This document shows positions 6,051 to 13,403 of a stretch of 25,092 nucleotides of DNA, piece by piece (the first letter of the stretch is position 1; each line of letters opens with the position of its first letter). A model generated the notes under the pieces. It was not told the origin of the DNA. It did not search any database and was given only the letters and a program-made list of their open reading frames with translations. Source of the DNA: Dehalococcoidales bacterium (GTDB lineage Bacteria; Chloroflexota; Dehalococcoidia; Dehalococcoidales; UBA2162); assembly GCA_016932435.1 (NCBI GenBank), contig JAFGCW010000015.1, positions 1 to 25,092 on the forward strand, in the 5' to 3' direction. A program made the translations under genes and the position numbers.

Positions 6051-8623
6051 CCATTTGCTCCTTTGACCCAGGCACCCAAACTTAAGCCCGTAGCAGGGTC
6101 ATATTGTCTTTCGAATGCTTCAGGATATCTTCTCTTCATTTCATTTAGGTCAGCTAATCTAACCTCGACTAGGAATCCACTTGTGACCTGGCCCCCAACA
6201 TTTCTAGAAGTAGTTTTATGTGGGGCGATCAAATTGTTCGATCCGCCGCGATCAAGTTTCCCAGTGATTATTGGGTCGACTCTTGCACCGTGATCCATGC
6301 TTATGACTCCAGGCATGATTCTCTCGGTCATGTAGGCTCCTCCCAAAATACCGCCTCTTTCGTTAAGTACCTCAACAACGTCGCCATTGTTGATACCTCT
6401 TTCAGATGCGTCGATCGGATTGATCCAGACCGGCTCATACATGTAGCCGTCCAGACCTTTGACTTTGCAGGAAGAAATTTCTCTTAACCATGACACGTCG
6501 TCCAGATTAACATGCACCCGCCACCTTGGGTGATTTGAAACGATGAGTAACGTGTATTTTTTTGCTCTTTCATGCAGCAGGCTTTCCTGGTGTGATTCCC
6601 CGTACGGAATCCAGTGTGGCACAGGGGGCCTCTCATTATCATCCGGAAAATGTTTGGCCAAGTTTTGAGAGTAAAACTCGATCTTCCCCGACGGGGTATT
6701 CAGGGGATTCTTCTCAGGGTTTTCATAAAAATCCATCATCTCGGATCTAAGATTCTCCCATCCAGTGTCGGTTGGGACGACATAATATCCAGTTTTTCTG
6801 AATTCTTCCCAACTGATTACGTTCTGCACACCGGAATTGTCAAAACCGTACCTTATCCATTCTTTAACGCTTTTACCTTGCGTGTAGGCATCAAGAAAAC
6901 CCAGCCTTTCGGCTATCATGGCGACCATTTCGTAGTTACTCTTAGACTCACCCACAGATTCGACACACTGGTCTTCATGAAAAATGGTGTTATATTGTCC
7001 ACTCATTACATCTACGCCGATGTCTTCCTGCTCGAACTTGGTATTCGAAGGCAGAATTATATCAGCAAAGAGGCAGTCGTTCTCCAACCAGGGATGTTGA
7101 GCCAGAATAAACTCTATCTTCGGGTTTTGCAGAGCCCCCATCATCCGGTTTCCGCCGTTCCAACAGGCTGTCCAGCAGGGTGTATCGGTCCAAATCATAT
7201 GTATTTCGGAGCATCCATCTACAGGATAGGTGTATTTAACAAACTGATCCTCAAGTGGTGAAGACATATGTCCTTTGCCATGAAAGGTAAGCGGTGGATT
7301 CAGAATAGCATCAGGTATCATAGTTTTAGGGATGAATTGTTTAGGAAAACCGAACTTTAACGAATGTCCCTGGTAGGCTGCATGTGTATCCGGTGTTATC
7401 GTACCTTGAGGCATAGGATTACTGAAGACACCCCCACCAGCCCACTCAATCATCGAGAGCTGTTGGACTCCCGGTTTTCCTATGCCCTGCATAGCCAGGT
7501 TCAAGATCTCTAACCTGGCTGGTTCTGTTGCATACGCCGACCTGATATATGAGCCTCCATTTCCATGTGCAATCGACGTTCTCTTAGACGACCATTCCCT
7601 TGCCAGAGCTTTGATAATCCTCGAGGGGACACCCGTTATTTCCGCTGCCCATTTCGGAGTCTTGGGAATCCCGTCCTCTTTACCTAGAACATATTCCTCG
7701 AATTCTCCGAATCCAAACGTATGGGTCGCTACGTACTCTTTATCATACGTTCCTTCGGTAATCCAGACGTAAGCAATAGCAAGGTGTAATGCCGCGTCAG
7801 TGTTTGGTTTTATCGGTATCCATTTATCGGCATGGATGGCCGCACCGTAATTTAAATCAGGGCAAATGTATATGTTTTTTATGCCCAACTCGGTAAACCA
7901 GTAGCATAAACGGCTCGCCATCTGCCCGCCCCAACCCCAAGGCGTAGTTTCCGGATCGCATCCCCAGAACAGGAGCAGATCGGTGTTTTTCGACACGTCG
8001 AGCATATTGTTGGTTTGAGGCGATTTGCTGTGTCCTTCAAACCCCCAGGCATGCTTGCCACCCCAATACCACCCTTCCCAACTATCCGGATTTCTAACCT
8101 GCAATGTGTATCCTCCCATGAGTTGAAGGAGCATGGTATTACAACCGTGAGGACCATGGACAGTCATTTCTTCTCCGTGACCATCTGCCTGGCAGAGAAT
8201 GGCGTACGGACCGTATTCTTTGTGGACCCTTTCAATTTCGCGGGCGATTATATCTATCGCTTCATCCCAAGAAATCCTAACGAAGCTGCTTTTACCTCTA
8301 TTCTCCGGGTGCCGATTGCCATCCGGATCCCAGTCTACCCTCTTCAATGGATACAATATTCTATTGGGAGAGTAAACACGCTTTTTGTAGGCTAAACTCA
8401 AAGGAGGGAGCAAAGACTTGGTCATCGGTCTAAAGACCTTGCCTCTTGCTTTCAATTCCCACGGCCGGAAATCCTCTAGTTTATACTTCAAATCGTAATG
8501 TAGTGGTCTAGTTCTGATTATCTTGCCATCACACACGTCGACCATTGAAGCATTTGAACCACCACCAAATCCCATTAGACCCAATCTCTTGAAACAAGTT
8601 TTTTCTTCTTTTTTGTTTCCCAT
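6047..8623 (-). CDS. Molybdopterin oxidoreductase large subunit, pyrogallol transhydroxylase (BthL)-like
   Basis: This 858-aa protein belongs to the DMSO-reductase family of bis-molybdopterin-guanine-dinucleotide enzymes. The closest family I recognise is the large subunit of pyrogallol-phloroglucinol transhydroxylase: shared features include NPDSWEGWYWGGKHAWGF, the FWGCDPETTPWG segment, GTYDKEYVATH, FADIILPSNTKFEQ, VGESKSNYEM and SNHPRWRVH. It lacks the N-terminal Cys-rich Fe-S motif of Nap/Fdh enzymes, as transhydroxylase does, and has no Tat signal. The likely molybdenum ligand is Cys161 (GPHGCNTM), whereas the classical transhydroxylase uses a serine; this is my alignment by eye. Substrate is unknown; hydroxylation or dehydroxylation of a polyphenol-like compound is a hypothesis. 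An AAAGG ribosome-binding site lies at 8632-8638, and the 3' end overlaps the Fe-S subunit gene. Confidence 0.9.
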   Translation of the reverse strand: MGNKKEEKTCFKRLGLMGFGGGSNASMVDVCDGKIIRTRPLHYDLKYKLEDFRPWELKARGKVFRPMTKSLLPPLSLAYKKRVYSPNRILYPLKRVDWDPDGNRHPENRGKSSFVRISWDEAIDIIAREIERVHKEYGPYAILCQADGHGEEMTVHGPHGCNTMLLQLMGGYTLQVRNPDSWEGWYWGGKHAWGFEGHSKSPQTNNMLDVSKNTDLLLFWGCDPETTPWGWGGQMASRLCYWFTELGIKNIYICPDLNYGAAIHADKWIPIKPNTDAALHLAIAYVWITEGTYDKEYVATHTFGFGEFEEYVLGKEDGIPKTPKWAAEITGVPSRIIKALAREWSSKRTSIAHGNGGSYIRSAYATEPARLEILNLAMQGIGKPGVQQLSMIEWAGGGVFSNPMPQGTITPDTHAAYQGHSLKFGFPKQFIPKTMIPDAILNPPLTFHGKGHMSSPLEDQFVKYTYPVDGCSEIHMIWTDTPCWTACWNGGNRMMGALQNPKIEFILAQHPWLENDCLFADIILPSNTKFEQEDIGVDVMSGQYNTIFHEDQCVESVGESKSNYEMVAMIAERLGFLDAYTQGKSVKEWIRYGFDNSGVQNVISWEEFRKTGYYVVPTDTGWENLRSEMMDFYENPEKNPLNTPSGKIEFYSQNLAKHFPDDNERPPVPHWIPYGESHQESLLHERAKKYTLLIVSNHPRWRVHVNLDDVSWLREISSCKVKGLDGYMYEPVWINPIDASERGINNGDVVEVLNERGGILGGAYMTERIMPGVISMDHGARVDPIITGKLDRGGSNNLIAPHKTTSRNVGGQVTSGFLVEVRLADLNEMKRRYPEAFERQYDPATGLSLGAWVKGANG

Positions 8624-8704
8624 TTCTGTTTACCTTTTGAAATATTTACGGGTTTCACTAAACCCAGCTATGAGCCCTGATGGTTCCAACCGTAAAACTG
8701 GCCT

Positions 8705-8734
8705 TTATTACCATATTGATAAAGTTGTTGTCAA
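8705..8734 (-). promoter_or_regulatory. Promoter for the molybdoenzyme operon
   Basis: On the minus strand TTGACA (8734-8729) is followed after 18 nt by TAATAA (8710-8705). Transcription would start near 8698, giving a leader of about 75 nt that contains a perfect 6-bp hairpin (GGGTTT/AAACCC, 8650-8665) before the ribosome-binding site. Confidence 0.5.
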
Positions 8735-8766
8735 ACAGCGACATTTTTGGTTCTGTTTGCTTTTGG

Positions 8767-8900
8767 TTGAAATTACTTTTCCACTCGGTATATACTCCCT
8801 TTATACAATTCGGAGGCGAAATATGTTAAATAAAAACCTCCGATACATAGGGAGGAATAATATGCCTAGTTACGGTGAGTATACCAATAAAGATAGATAA
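8767..8900 (+). other. Orphan promoter and leader ORF (25 aa), divergent from the molybdoenzyme
   Basis: TTGAAA (8767-8772) and TATACT (8791-8796) are 18 nt apart. Two strong ribosome-binding sites follow: CGGAGG (8811-8816) before ATG 8823, and GGGAGG (8850-8855) before the in-frame ATG 8862. The frame stops at 8900. CGGAGG can pair with CCTCCG at 8837-8842, which would hide the first site. This may be a regulatory leader peptide, or the surviving 5' end of a gene removed by recombination; no homology is visible. Confidence 0.3.
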
Positions 8901-9498
8901 ATACATGGTCAAACCATCGGTTTAATTGGGAAATCCATATTCAATGTAATAGAGAAGTATTCCATTCAGTAGCTTGATCAGTTATTCTGAGGCTACACAG
9001 TATCAGCCACGAGTACTCCTGGCTGGACAAACATCCTGAAAAACACATGATGTTAGACGAACCAAAGCATTGTTCTCGGTGGAGTTCGACTCTCCCACGC
9101 CTGAGAATCAGGCGTGATGATTAGGGATAAAAAAACCTTTGTTATCGCAACGTCCTGCGGGAACTGATTTTGGTATTCGAATGAATATCAGTGGACTGGC
9201 AAAAATGCAATTGTATTAATTCGACCAATATAACTTATCGGCAGTTCTTACATCGTTAGAAACCCTAAACACCCGTTATTGACACTATCAAGACTTTAAA
9301 GTGTAATTTTACTTGCTGTGATCGTGGATAATTTTGGCGTTAACCAGTACACATCTGATTTTATTAGAGAATTTCCGGCAAATACTTGCCTTTATCTGGG
9401 ATTTTAATGTTCAATCTGTGAACGATACCGGTTATTCGGGCATTATAAACTATCAAAAACAGGTCGGCATAGATATTATTCAAGTCCCGGCAGTTTCG
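8901..9498. other. Gene-free stretch between the orphan leader and the nitroreductase
   Basis: No convincing coding frame is present on either strand. The only structure I can support is att-like copy D with its hairpin (9066-9115). An open frame at 9334-9753 on the plus strand is mostly antisense to the nitroreductase gene and has no ribosome-binding site. Confidence 0.5.
9066..9115 (+). repeat. att-like copy D (damaged), running into an 8-bp hairpin
   Basis: AGCATTGTT plus GGAGTTCGACTCTCCC aligns gap-free with copy C, including a clean T-arm (GGAG, TTCGACT loop, CTCC). After CGCCT the copy loses the CCACCA end and becomes a perfect hairpin instead: ACGCCTGA (9097-9104), loop GAA, TCAGGCGT (9108-9115). 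The hairpin has no T-run directly behind it, although an A-run follows about 13 nt later. It may be a scar of an imprecise recombination. Confidence 0.5.
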
Positions 9499-10188
9499 CT
9501 AATGCTCGGACATGCACCATTGCTTAGTTACCGCGGCATATGCCGTCACTTCCGCGTCTGTCCTAAAATCTTGCGTCCCGCAGGCGTTGTAATGTATCAT
9601 CTCGCTCGGTTCCCTGATGATTTTCTGGTTCGGAGGCACAGCTGCATAGCCTACTACCATCATATCGTAAATCGTAAGAGCTTCCGGTATACCGATAATC
9701 TCTCTAACAGCCTTCTCCACTTCGGGGCGTGTTGTGGATGTATACCACTGTGACGCAAGCCCCAGAGAAGCCGCCGCCAGGTGCATGAGCAAAAATGCGT
9801 TAGCCATACTGGAGTTGTAAAGACCCGCTATACGTTCGTTACTTCCACCAGTATCGAAAGGCAGTCCTACTTTAGCCCTCCAGTCACACAATTGAAAAAT
9901 AAAAACCGGAGCGTCTCTGAAGCTTCTCCGCTCAAGGTGTTCCTTTTCCGGATTCTTTACTGCCTGACCTTTATTGTCCAGAACACCCACGATTTTATTC
10001 TTTACTTCCTCATCATTGATGACGACAAATTCCCATGGCTGAGTGTGAAAACCTGAAGGGGCCCAGCGCGCCGCATCGATAATTTTTATTATATACTCAT
10101 CAGGAACAGGGTCAGGTAAAAACTGGCGCACCGTCCGCCTTTTTTTCACCAGACTCAAAAAGGCATCGTATCCATCAATATCAGTCAT
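9499..10188 (-). CDS. FMN-dependent nitroreductase family protein
   Basis: This 229-aa protein has the nitroreductase fold: an N-terminal FMN phosphate-binding stretch (KKRRTVRQF, residues 15-23), the AARWAPSGFHTQPWEF segment at 39-54, a helical dimer-interface middle with ALLMHLAAASLGL-type sequence, and the C-terminal MMVVGYAAVPPN. The start at 10188 was preferred over longer readings because AAGGAG lies 7 nt upstream and homology begins here; the extra ~59 codons upstream run through the promoter into an IS remnant. The family reduces nitro groups, quinones, enones or halogenated phenols with NAD(P)H; the substrate here is unknown. Gene-free DNA follows downstream, so it is probably monocistronic. 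Confidence 0.9.
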   Translation of the reverse strand: MTDIDGYDAFLSLVKKRRTVRQFLPDPVPDEYIIKIIDAARWAPSGFHTQPWEFVVINDEEVKNKIVGVLDNKGQAVKNPEKEHLERRSFRDAPVFIFQLCDWRAKVGLPFDTGGSNERIAGLYNSSMANAFLLMHLAAASLGLASQWYTSTTRPEVEKAVREIIGIPEALTIYDMMVVGYAAVPPNQKIIREPSEMIHYNACGTQDFRTDAEVTAYAAVTKQWCMSEH

Positions 10189-10199
10189 TACACCACTCC

Positions 10200-10250
10200 T
10201 TACACATACGCAATGTAAGGTATTGTAGTGATAGAAGATGCATTCGTCAA
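10200..10250 (-). promoter_or_regulatory. Nitroreductase promoter with operator-like inverted repeat
   Basis: On the minus strand TTGACG (10250-10245) and TACAAT (10227-10222) are separated by exactly 17 nt. Just downstream, around the predicted transcription start and ahead of the ribosome-binding site, lies the inverted repeat TTACA-N9-TGTAA (10200-10218). Its position suits a repressor site. The -35 box begins only 10 nt outside the IS end at 10260. Confidence 0.6.
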
Positions 10251-10259
10251 ATACGAACT

Positions 10260-10311
10260 TGGCGTACCCCCCGAAAAGGTGACCAGTTGATATGTTAGAC
10301 TTTGAAATGAA
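10260..10311 (+). mobile_element. IS3-like terminal repeat, transposase 3' side
   Basis: This copy matches 5094-5145: TG start, CCCCCCGAAAAGG, ACCAG, GTTAGACT. It lies 50 nt beyond the stop codon of the minus-strand transposase remnant, where the downstream terminal repeat of an IS3-family element is expected. No matching inverted copy is seen to the right, consistent with loss of the transposase 5' half and its end. Confidence 0.55.
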
Positions 10312-10361
10312 TGAGCTTGCCCCGATAAGTATCCCAACTATAGAGAGAATTTCATGGCTTT

Positions 10362-10898
10362 TCAAGTAATCGATCCCTGTGCAACCAAATATTCTAGAGG
10401 TGCCAGATTATCCAACGATTCATGTGGTCTTTCCTGATTATAGTGCTGGCGCCACTCTTCCACTTTCTCCTTTGCGTCATCCAACGATAAAAACCAGTTT
10501 TCATTCAAGCATTCCTGTCTGAAATGTCCATTAAACGATTCTATTAGTGCATTATCGGTGGGTCGACCAGGACGAGAAAAATCCAGTTCGACTCCATTTA
10601 AATAAGCCCATTGGTCTAGTATCTTCGAAGTAAACTCCGGTCCATTGGCGACTCGTATCTTCCCGGGATATCCTCTCACTGCCGCCACATTCATTAAAAC
10701 TTGGACCACATGATGCCCACGGAGGCTGTGATCCACTTCTATCGCCAGACTCTCACGAGTAAAGTTATCTACTAACGTTAAGAGCTTTATCCTACGCCCG
10801 TTATACAATTCATCAATCATGAAATCCATGTCCCAGCTCTCGATATAAAGTAAAAAACAACCTATTAAGAAATGAAAAAAGCTAGTTGTTCTAAGCAA
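10362..10898 (-). pseudogene. Truncated IS3-family transposase (orfB, integrase core), inactive
   Basis: The recognisable part starts at about WDMDFM (near 10835) and covers the DDE integrase core: ELYNGRRIKLLTLVDNFTRE, SRPGRPTDNALIESFNG with the catalytic Glu, and the C-terminal QERPHESL. The N-terminal half of orfB and all of orfA are missing; the first ~20 residues of the frame are read from unrelated DNA that adjoins att copy C. The second catalytic aspartate, normally in a DNGPEF motif, is Ala here (codon GCC, plus-strand 10647-10649). Truncation plus loss of a catalytic residue means it cannot transpose. The truncation point lies within ~70 nt of copy C, suggesting that element insertion or deletion at the att site removed the rest. 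Confidence 0.88.
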
Positions 10899-10902
10899 AA
10901 CA

Positions 10903-10946
10903 CAGCATTGTTTCAGAGGGAGTTCGACTCTCCCCCGCTTCCACCA
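10903..10946 (+). repeat. att-like copy C: best preserved tRNA/tmRNA 3' end
   Basis: GGGAG-TTCGACT-CTCCC forms a perfect T-arm with a consensus loop, followed by CCGCTTCC and ACCA. The acceptor side is one nucleotide longer than a canonical seven, so it is not a clean mature tRNA end. It shares 14 identical nt at its 5' end with copy B and a 20-nt core with copies A and B. There is no 5' half of a tRNA or tmRNA in the flanking sequence. It separates the minus-strand molybdoenzyme/nitroreductase block from the plus-strand GRE operon. Confidence 0.6.
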
Positions 10947-11112
10947 AACAAATAATCAAGTTTTACGTTACAGCGGGCAAGCCTCCCTCTACTAAATTTC
11001 CTCTGTATATTCCAGTATGCTGCTCCGAGCCACCTTCACCCCCCTTTGGTAACATATTTTTTGATGCAACCATATCGCGTTAAGTAACTTTTATTTTAAT
11101 GTAATGCGTTTC

Positions 11113-11141
11113 TTGACATCCTGTGGAGTAAAATGTAATAT
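11113..11141 (+). promoter_or_regulatory. Near-consensus promoter of the glycyl-radical operon
   Basis: TTGACA (11113-11118) is a perfect -35 box; 17 nt later comes TAATAT (11136-11141). It is the only strong promoter found ahead of the co-directional gene set. Transcription would begin near 11148, leaving a ~245-nt leader before the first gene. Confidence 0.7.
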
Positions 11142-11150
11142 GTGACGACA

Positions 11151-11166
11151 TATATGAAATCATATA
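11151..11166 (+). promoter_or_regulatory. Palindromic operator candidate just downstream of the GRE-operon promoter
   Basis: TATATGA-AA-TCATATA is a perfect 7-bp inverted repeat with a 2-nt spacer, placed at about +3 to +18 of the predicted transcript. The position suits a substrate-responsive repressor. GAAATCATATAA, which includes its right half, recurs in the hairpin at 21781-21812 beyond the far end of the operon. Confidence 0.5.
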
Positions 11167-11394
11167 AGATATCTATATAAATGAGTATATAAGAAATATA
11201 AATAGGATTAAAACAAAGGTATTTTACAAAGGAGAAAGAGTTTACGGCATACGATAATTATCCGGCAGGGGGCTTTTAAAGAAATTACAGAACTATTTTG
11301 CCTTAAAGATGTTCGATTTATTTGAGACGCGATTACAGGTATTGTGAGATTAAAGTACACAATAATATTATCGAAATACAGAAAATATGAAAAA
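11167..11394 (+). other. Long AT-rich leader of the GRE operon
   Basis: About 230 nt separate the operator from the first gene. An AAAGGAG sequence (11228-11234) is not followed by a start codon at a useful distance. A 12-codon frame (ATG 11309, ending TGA just before the first gene) is visible but unremarkable. I recognise no riboswitch class here. DNA between att copy C and the promoter (10950-11112) likewise holds no gene. Confidence 0.35.
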
Positions 11395-13341
11395 ATGAAC
11401 AACAAGTTCGAGATTCTGAGCAAGCCCATTCAAGTGGGCAGTATTACTTTGAAAAACCGAATGGTCATGGCTCCGATGGGGCTTATGCTCTGGAGCATTA
11501 CAGGGGAGGTCACTCCTCAGGCTATTGAGTATTACAGCAAACGTGCCAGAGGAGGAGCAGCACTGTTGACACTCGGTATAGTCCAGGTTCACAGTCCCGA
11601 GTGGGGGATGTCACCGTGTATAGATGACGACAGGTATATACCCGGACTGGCAAAACTGACCGGTGCTATCCATTCCTTTAACGTCCCGATTATTGCTCAG
11701 TTGCATCACGGCGGCCCCTCAGCATTCCCTCCGATATCACCTTCCGGTGTCCCGGTTCTGTCAGCCAATCAGGATATTATTGTTCCCCGCGCGATGACTC
11801 TGGAAGAAGTCGAAGATATGAGAGAGCGTTATATCAAGGCAGCGGTGAGAGCTAAAAAATCAGGATTCGATGGAGTCCAACCACACGGTGCTGCCACTTA
11901 CCTGTTGCAGCAGTTTTTCTCCCCGAAAACGAATATCCGGACGGATAAATACGGCGGAAGTCTTGAAAACCGGATGAGATTTCAGTTAGAGATAGTACAG
12001 GGTATCCGCGAGAAATGCGGACCGGACTTTGTTATCGGATTCGCATTTGTCGCAGATGATTATGTGCCCGGTGGTATCGTACTGGAAGACAGCATTCGTT
12101 TTGCCGAAAAACTGGAGCAAGCCGGAACCGATTATATCGATGTAAGGGCAGGAACTCATGAAACGTTTGTAGTGACGGAGCAGGGACGAGGACACAGCAA
12201 GTATCAGCCTAAAAATGGTATCTGGGAATATTCCGAACCGTTTAAAAAGGCGGTCAAAGTACCGGTGTTCTGCTCCACTTCCGGGTGCTATGATTTCGTC
12301 CTGTGGGAAGAGGCACTGAGAAAAGAACAGGCCGATGTAGTCTCGATAGCAAAACCTTTCCTTGCTGATGAAGATTTACCAAGGAAAATTCTGGAAGATA
12401 AGCCTGAGGAAATCCGTCAGTGTGTGATGTGCCTGTCCTGCCTGGATTTCGGGGCACCGGATGCTATGACATCTCCCTGCGCTATAAATCCGGAAGCGGG
12501 AATAACCATGATGAACCGGATCAAAGAACGTCCGAAGAAGAAAGTTCTAGTAGTAGGCGCAGGGCCTGCTGGCCTGGAAGCGGCCAGAGTGGCGGCGCTT
12601 AACGGCCACAAGGTGCAAGTGATGGACAGCTGTCCGGAACCGGGAGGAAACCTTAGAATTATGGGGCTCTGCCCGGGAAATGAAATGTATCTGCGTCTTG
12701 CTGACTGGCTCACCGGTCAGTGCCGCAACGCCGGGGTAAAGTTCGCACTCAACAAGACCGTAGATGTTCAGGCAATCAGAAAAGCCAGACCTGATGCATT
12801 GATTCTGGCTACAGGCGCGTCAGAACCGGTTTTGCCGCCGATTCAGGGAATTAACAAGCCGCATGTGGTTACTCCTCACGACATCATAACAGGCAAAAAA
12901 CAGACTGGAGATAATGTCGTTATTCTGGGAGGTGGTTTCATCGGTATCGATGTAACTGTCACCATCGTGATGAAAAAGATGGCGAAAAGCGTCACCATTA
13001 TCGAACCATGGTCTGTACCCACGCTTGCCTACAATATGTCCGTCTTGAACCGTACTTACACGCTGTTCGTTCTCCTGCCGAAGTATGGCGTACAGGGAGT
13101 CAAAGGATTATCCATCGAGCAGATTACGGAAAAAGAAGTCATCGGAATCGATGAAAACGGAAAGAAGCGGAAATACAAAGCCGATACCGTCGTAGTCTGT
13201 CTCGGTTACAGTCAGAATACGGATCTTTATAAATCGTTACGCAGCGAAAGCTGGGAACTTCATGTCATTGGTGGTGGCGTCGACGACATGAATGTGGGTA
13301 CTGCTATCCATGAAGGCGCGCGAGTAGCGAGGCAGTTATAA
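11395..13341 (+). CDS. OYE/FadH-type NADH:flavin oxidoreductase with Fe-S cluster (2,4-dienoyl-CoA reductase-like)
   Basis: The protein has 648 aa, close to E. coli FadH (~670). An N-terminal OYE TIM barrel spans ~1-335: KNRMVMAPMG, the HHGG segment (104-107), HGAATYLLQQF with His164 and Tyr169, and TDKYGGSLENR. A [4Fe-4S] motif follows (Cys343, 346, 349, 362), then an FAD-binding Rossmann fold (VVGAGPAGLEAARV, near 390) and an NAD(P)H Rossmann fold (VVILGGGFIGID). Such enzymes pass hydride from NAD(P)H via FAD and Fe-S to FMN and reduce enone-type double bonds. One odd point: the arginine normally contacting FMN in the barrel (in a VRxS-like strand) reads Ala217 (IGFAFVADD). Start 11395 was chosen where homology begins; the ribosome-binding site is weak. 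First gene of the operon. Confidence 0.9.
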   Translation: MNNKFEILSKPIQVGSITLKNRMVMAPMGLMLWSITGEVTPQAIEYYSKRARGGAALLTLGIVQVHSPEWGMSPCIDDDRYIPGLAKLTGAIHSFNVPIIAQLHHGGPSAFPPISPSGVPVLSANQDIIVPRAMTLEEVEDMRERYIKAAVRAKKSGFDGVQPHGAATYLLQQFFSPKTNIRTDKYGGSLENRMRFQLEIVQGIREKCGPDFVIGFAFVADDYVPGGIVLEDSIRFAEKLEQAGTDYIDVRAGTHETFVVTEQGRGHSKYQPKNGIWEYSEPFKKAVKVPVFCSTSGCYDFVLWEEALRKEQADVVSIAKPFLADEDLPRKILEDKPEEIRQCVMCLSCLDFGAPDAMTSPCAINPEAGITMMNRIKERPKKKVLVVGAGPAGLEAARVAALNGHKVQVMDSCPEPGGNLRIMGLCPGNEMYLRLADWLTGQCRNAGVKFALNKTVDVQAIRKARPDALILATGASEPVLPPIQGINKPHVVTPHDIITGKKQTGDNVVILGGGFIGIDVTVTIVMKKMAKSVTIIEPWSVPTLAYNMSVLNRTYTLFVLLPKYGVQGVKGLSIEQITEKEVIGIDENGKKRKYKADTVVVCLGYSQNTDLYKSLRSESWELHVIGGGVDDMNVGTAIHEGARVARQL

Positions 13342-13403
13342 AGAAGCGTTAAAGTCGTTCGGACTATAAGAACTTTCCGAACTTGAAAGAAGAATTTGTC
13401 AAT

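Noticed and set aside
6614..7261. 215-codon open frame on the plus strand inside the molybdoenzyme gene
   Set aside because: It is antisense to a clearly conserved enzyme region, has no ribosome-binding site and its translation resembles nothing.
5223..8623. Reductive dehalogenase or respiratory membrane complex
   Set aside because: Considered because of the Dehalococcoidia-like setting, but there is no Tat signal, no membrane anchor gene and no corrinoid/RdhA motif; the large subunit is a molybdopterin enzyme.
9334..9753. 139-codon plus-strand frame
   Set aside because: Mostly antisense to the conserved C-terminal half of the nitroreductase; no ribosome-binding site.
10903..10946. A real tRNA or tmRNA gene
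   Set aside because: Only the T-arm and 3' acceptor side are present; there is no 5' acceptor half, D-arm, anticodon arm or tag reading frame, and the acceptor side is one nucleotide too long.
11167..11394. Riboswitch in the long leader
   Set aside because: No conserved riboswitch core or terminator/antiterminator pair could be recognised by eye.
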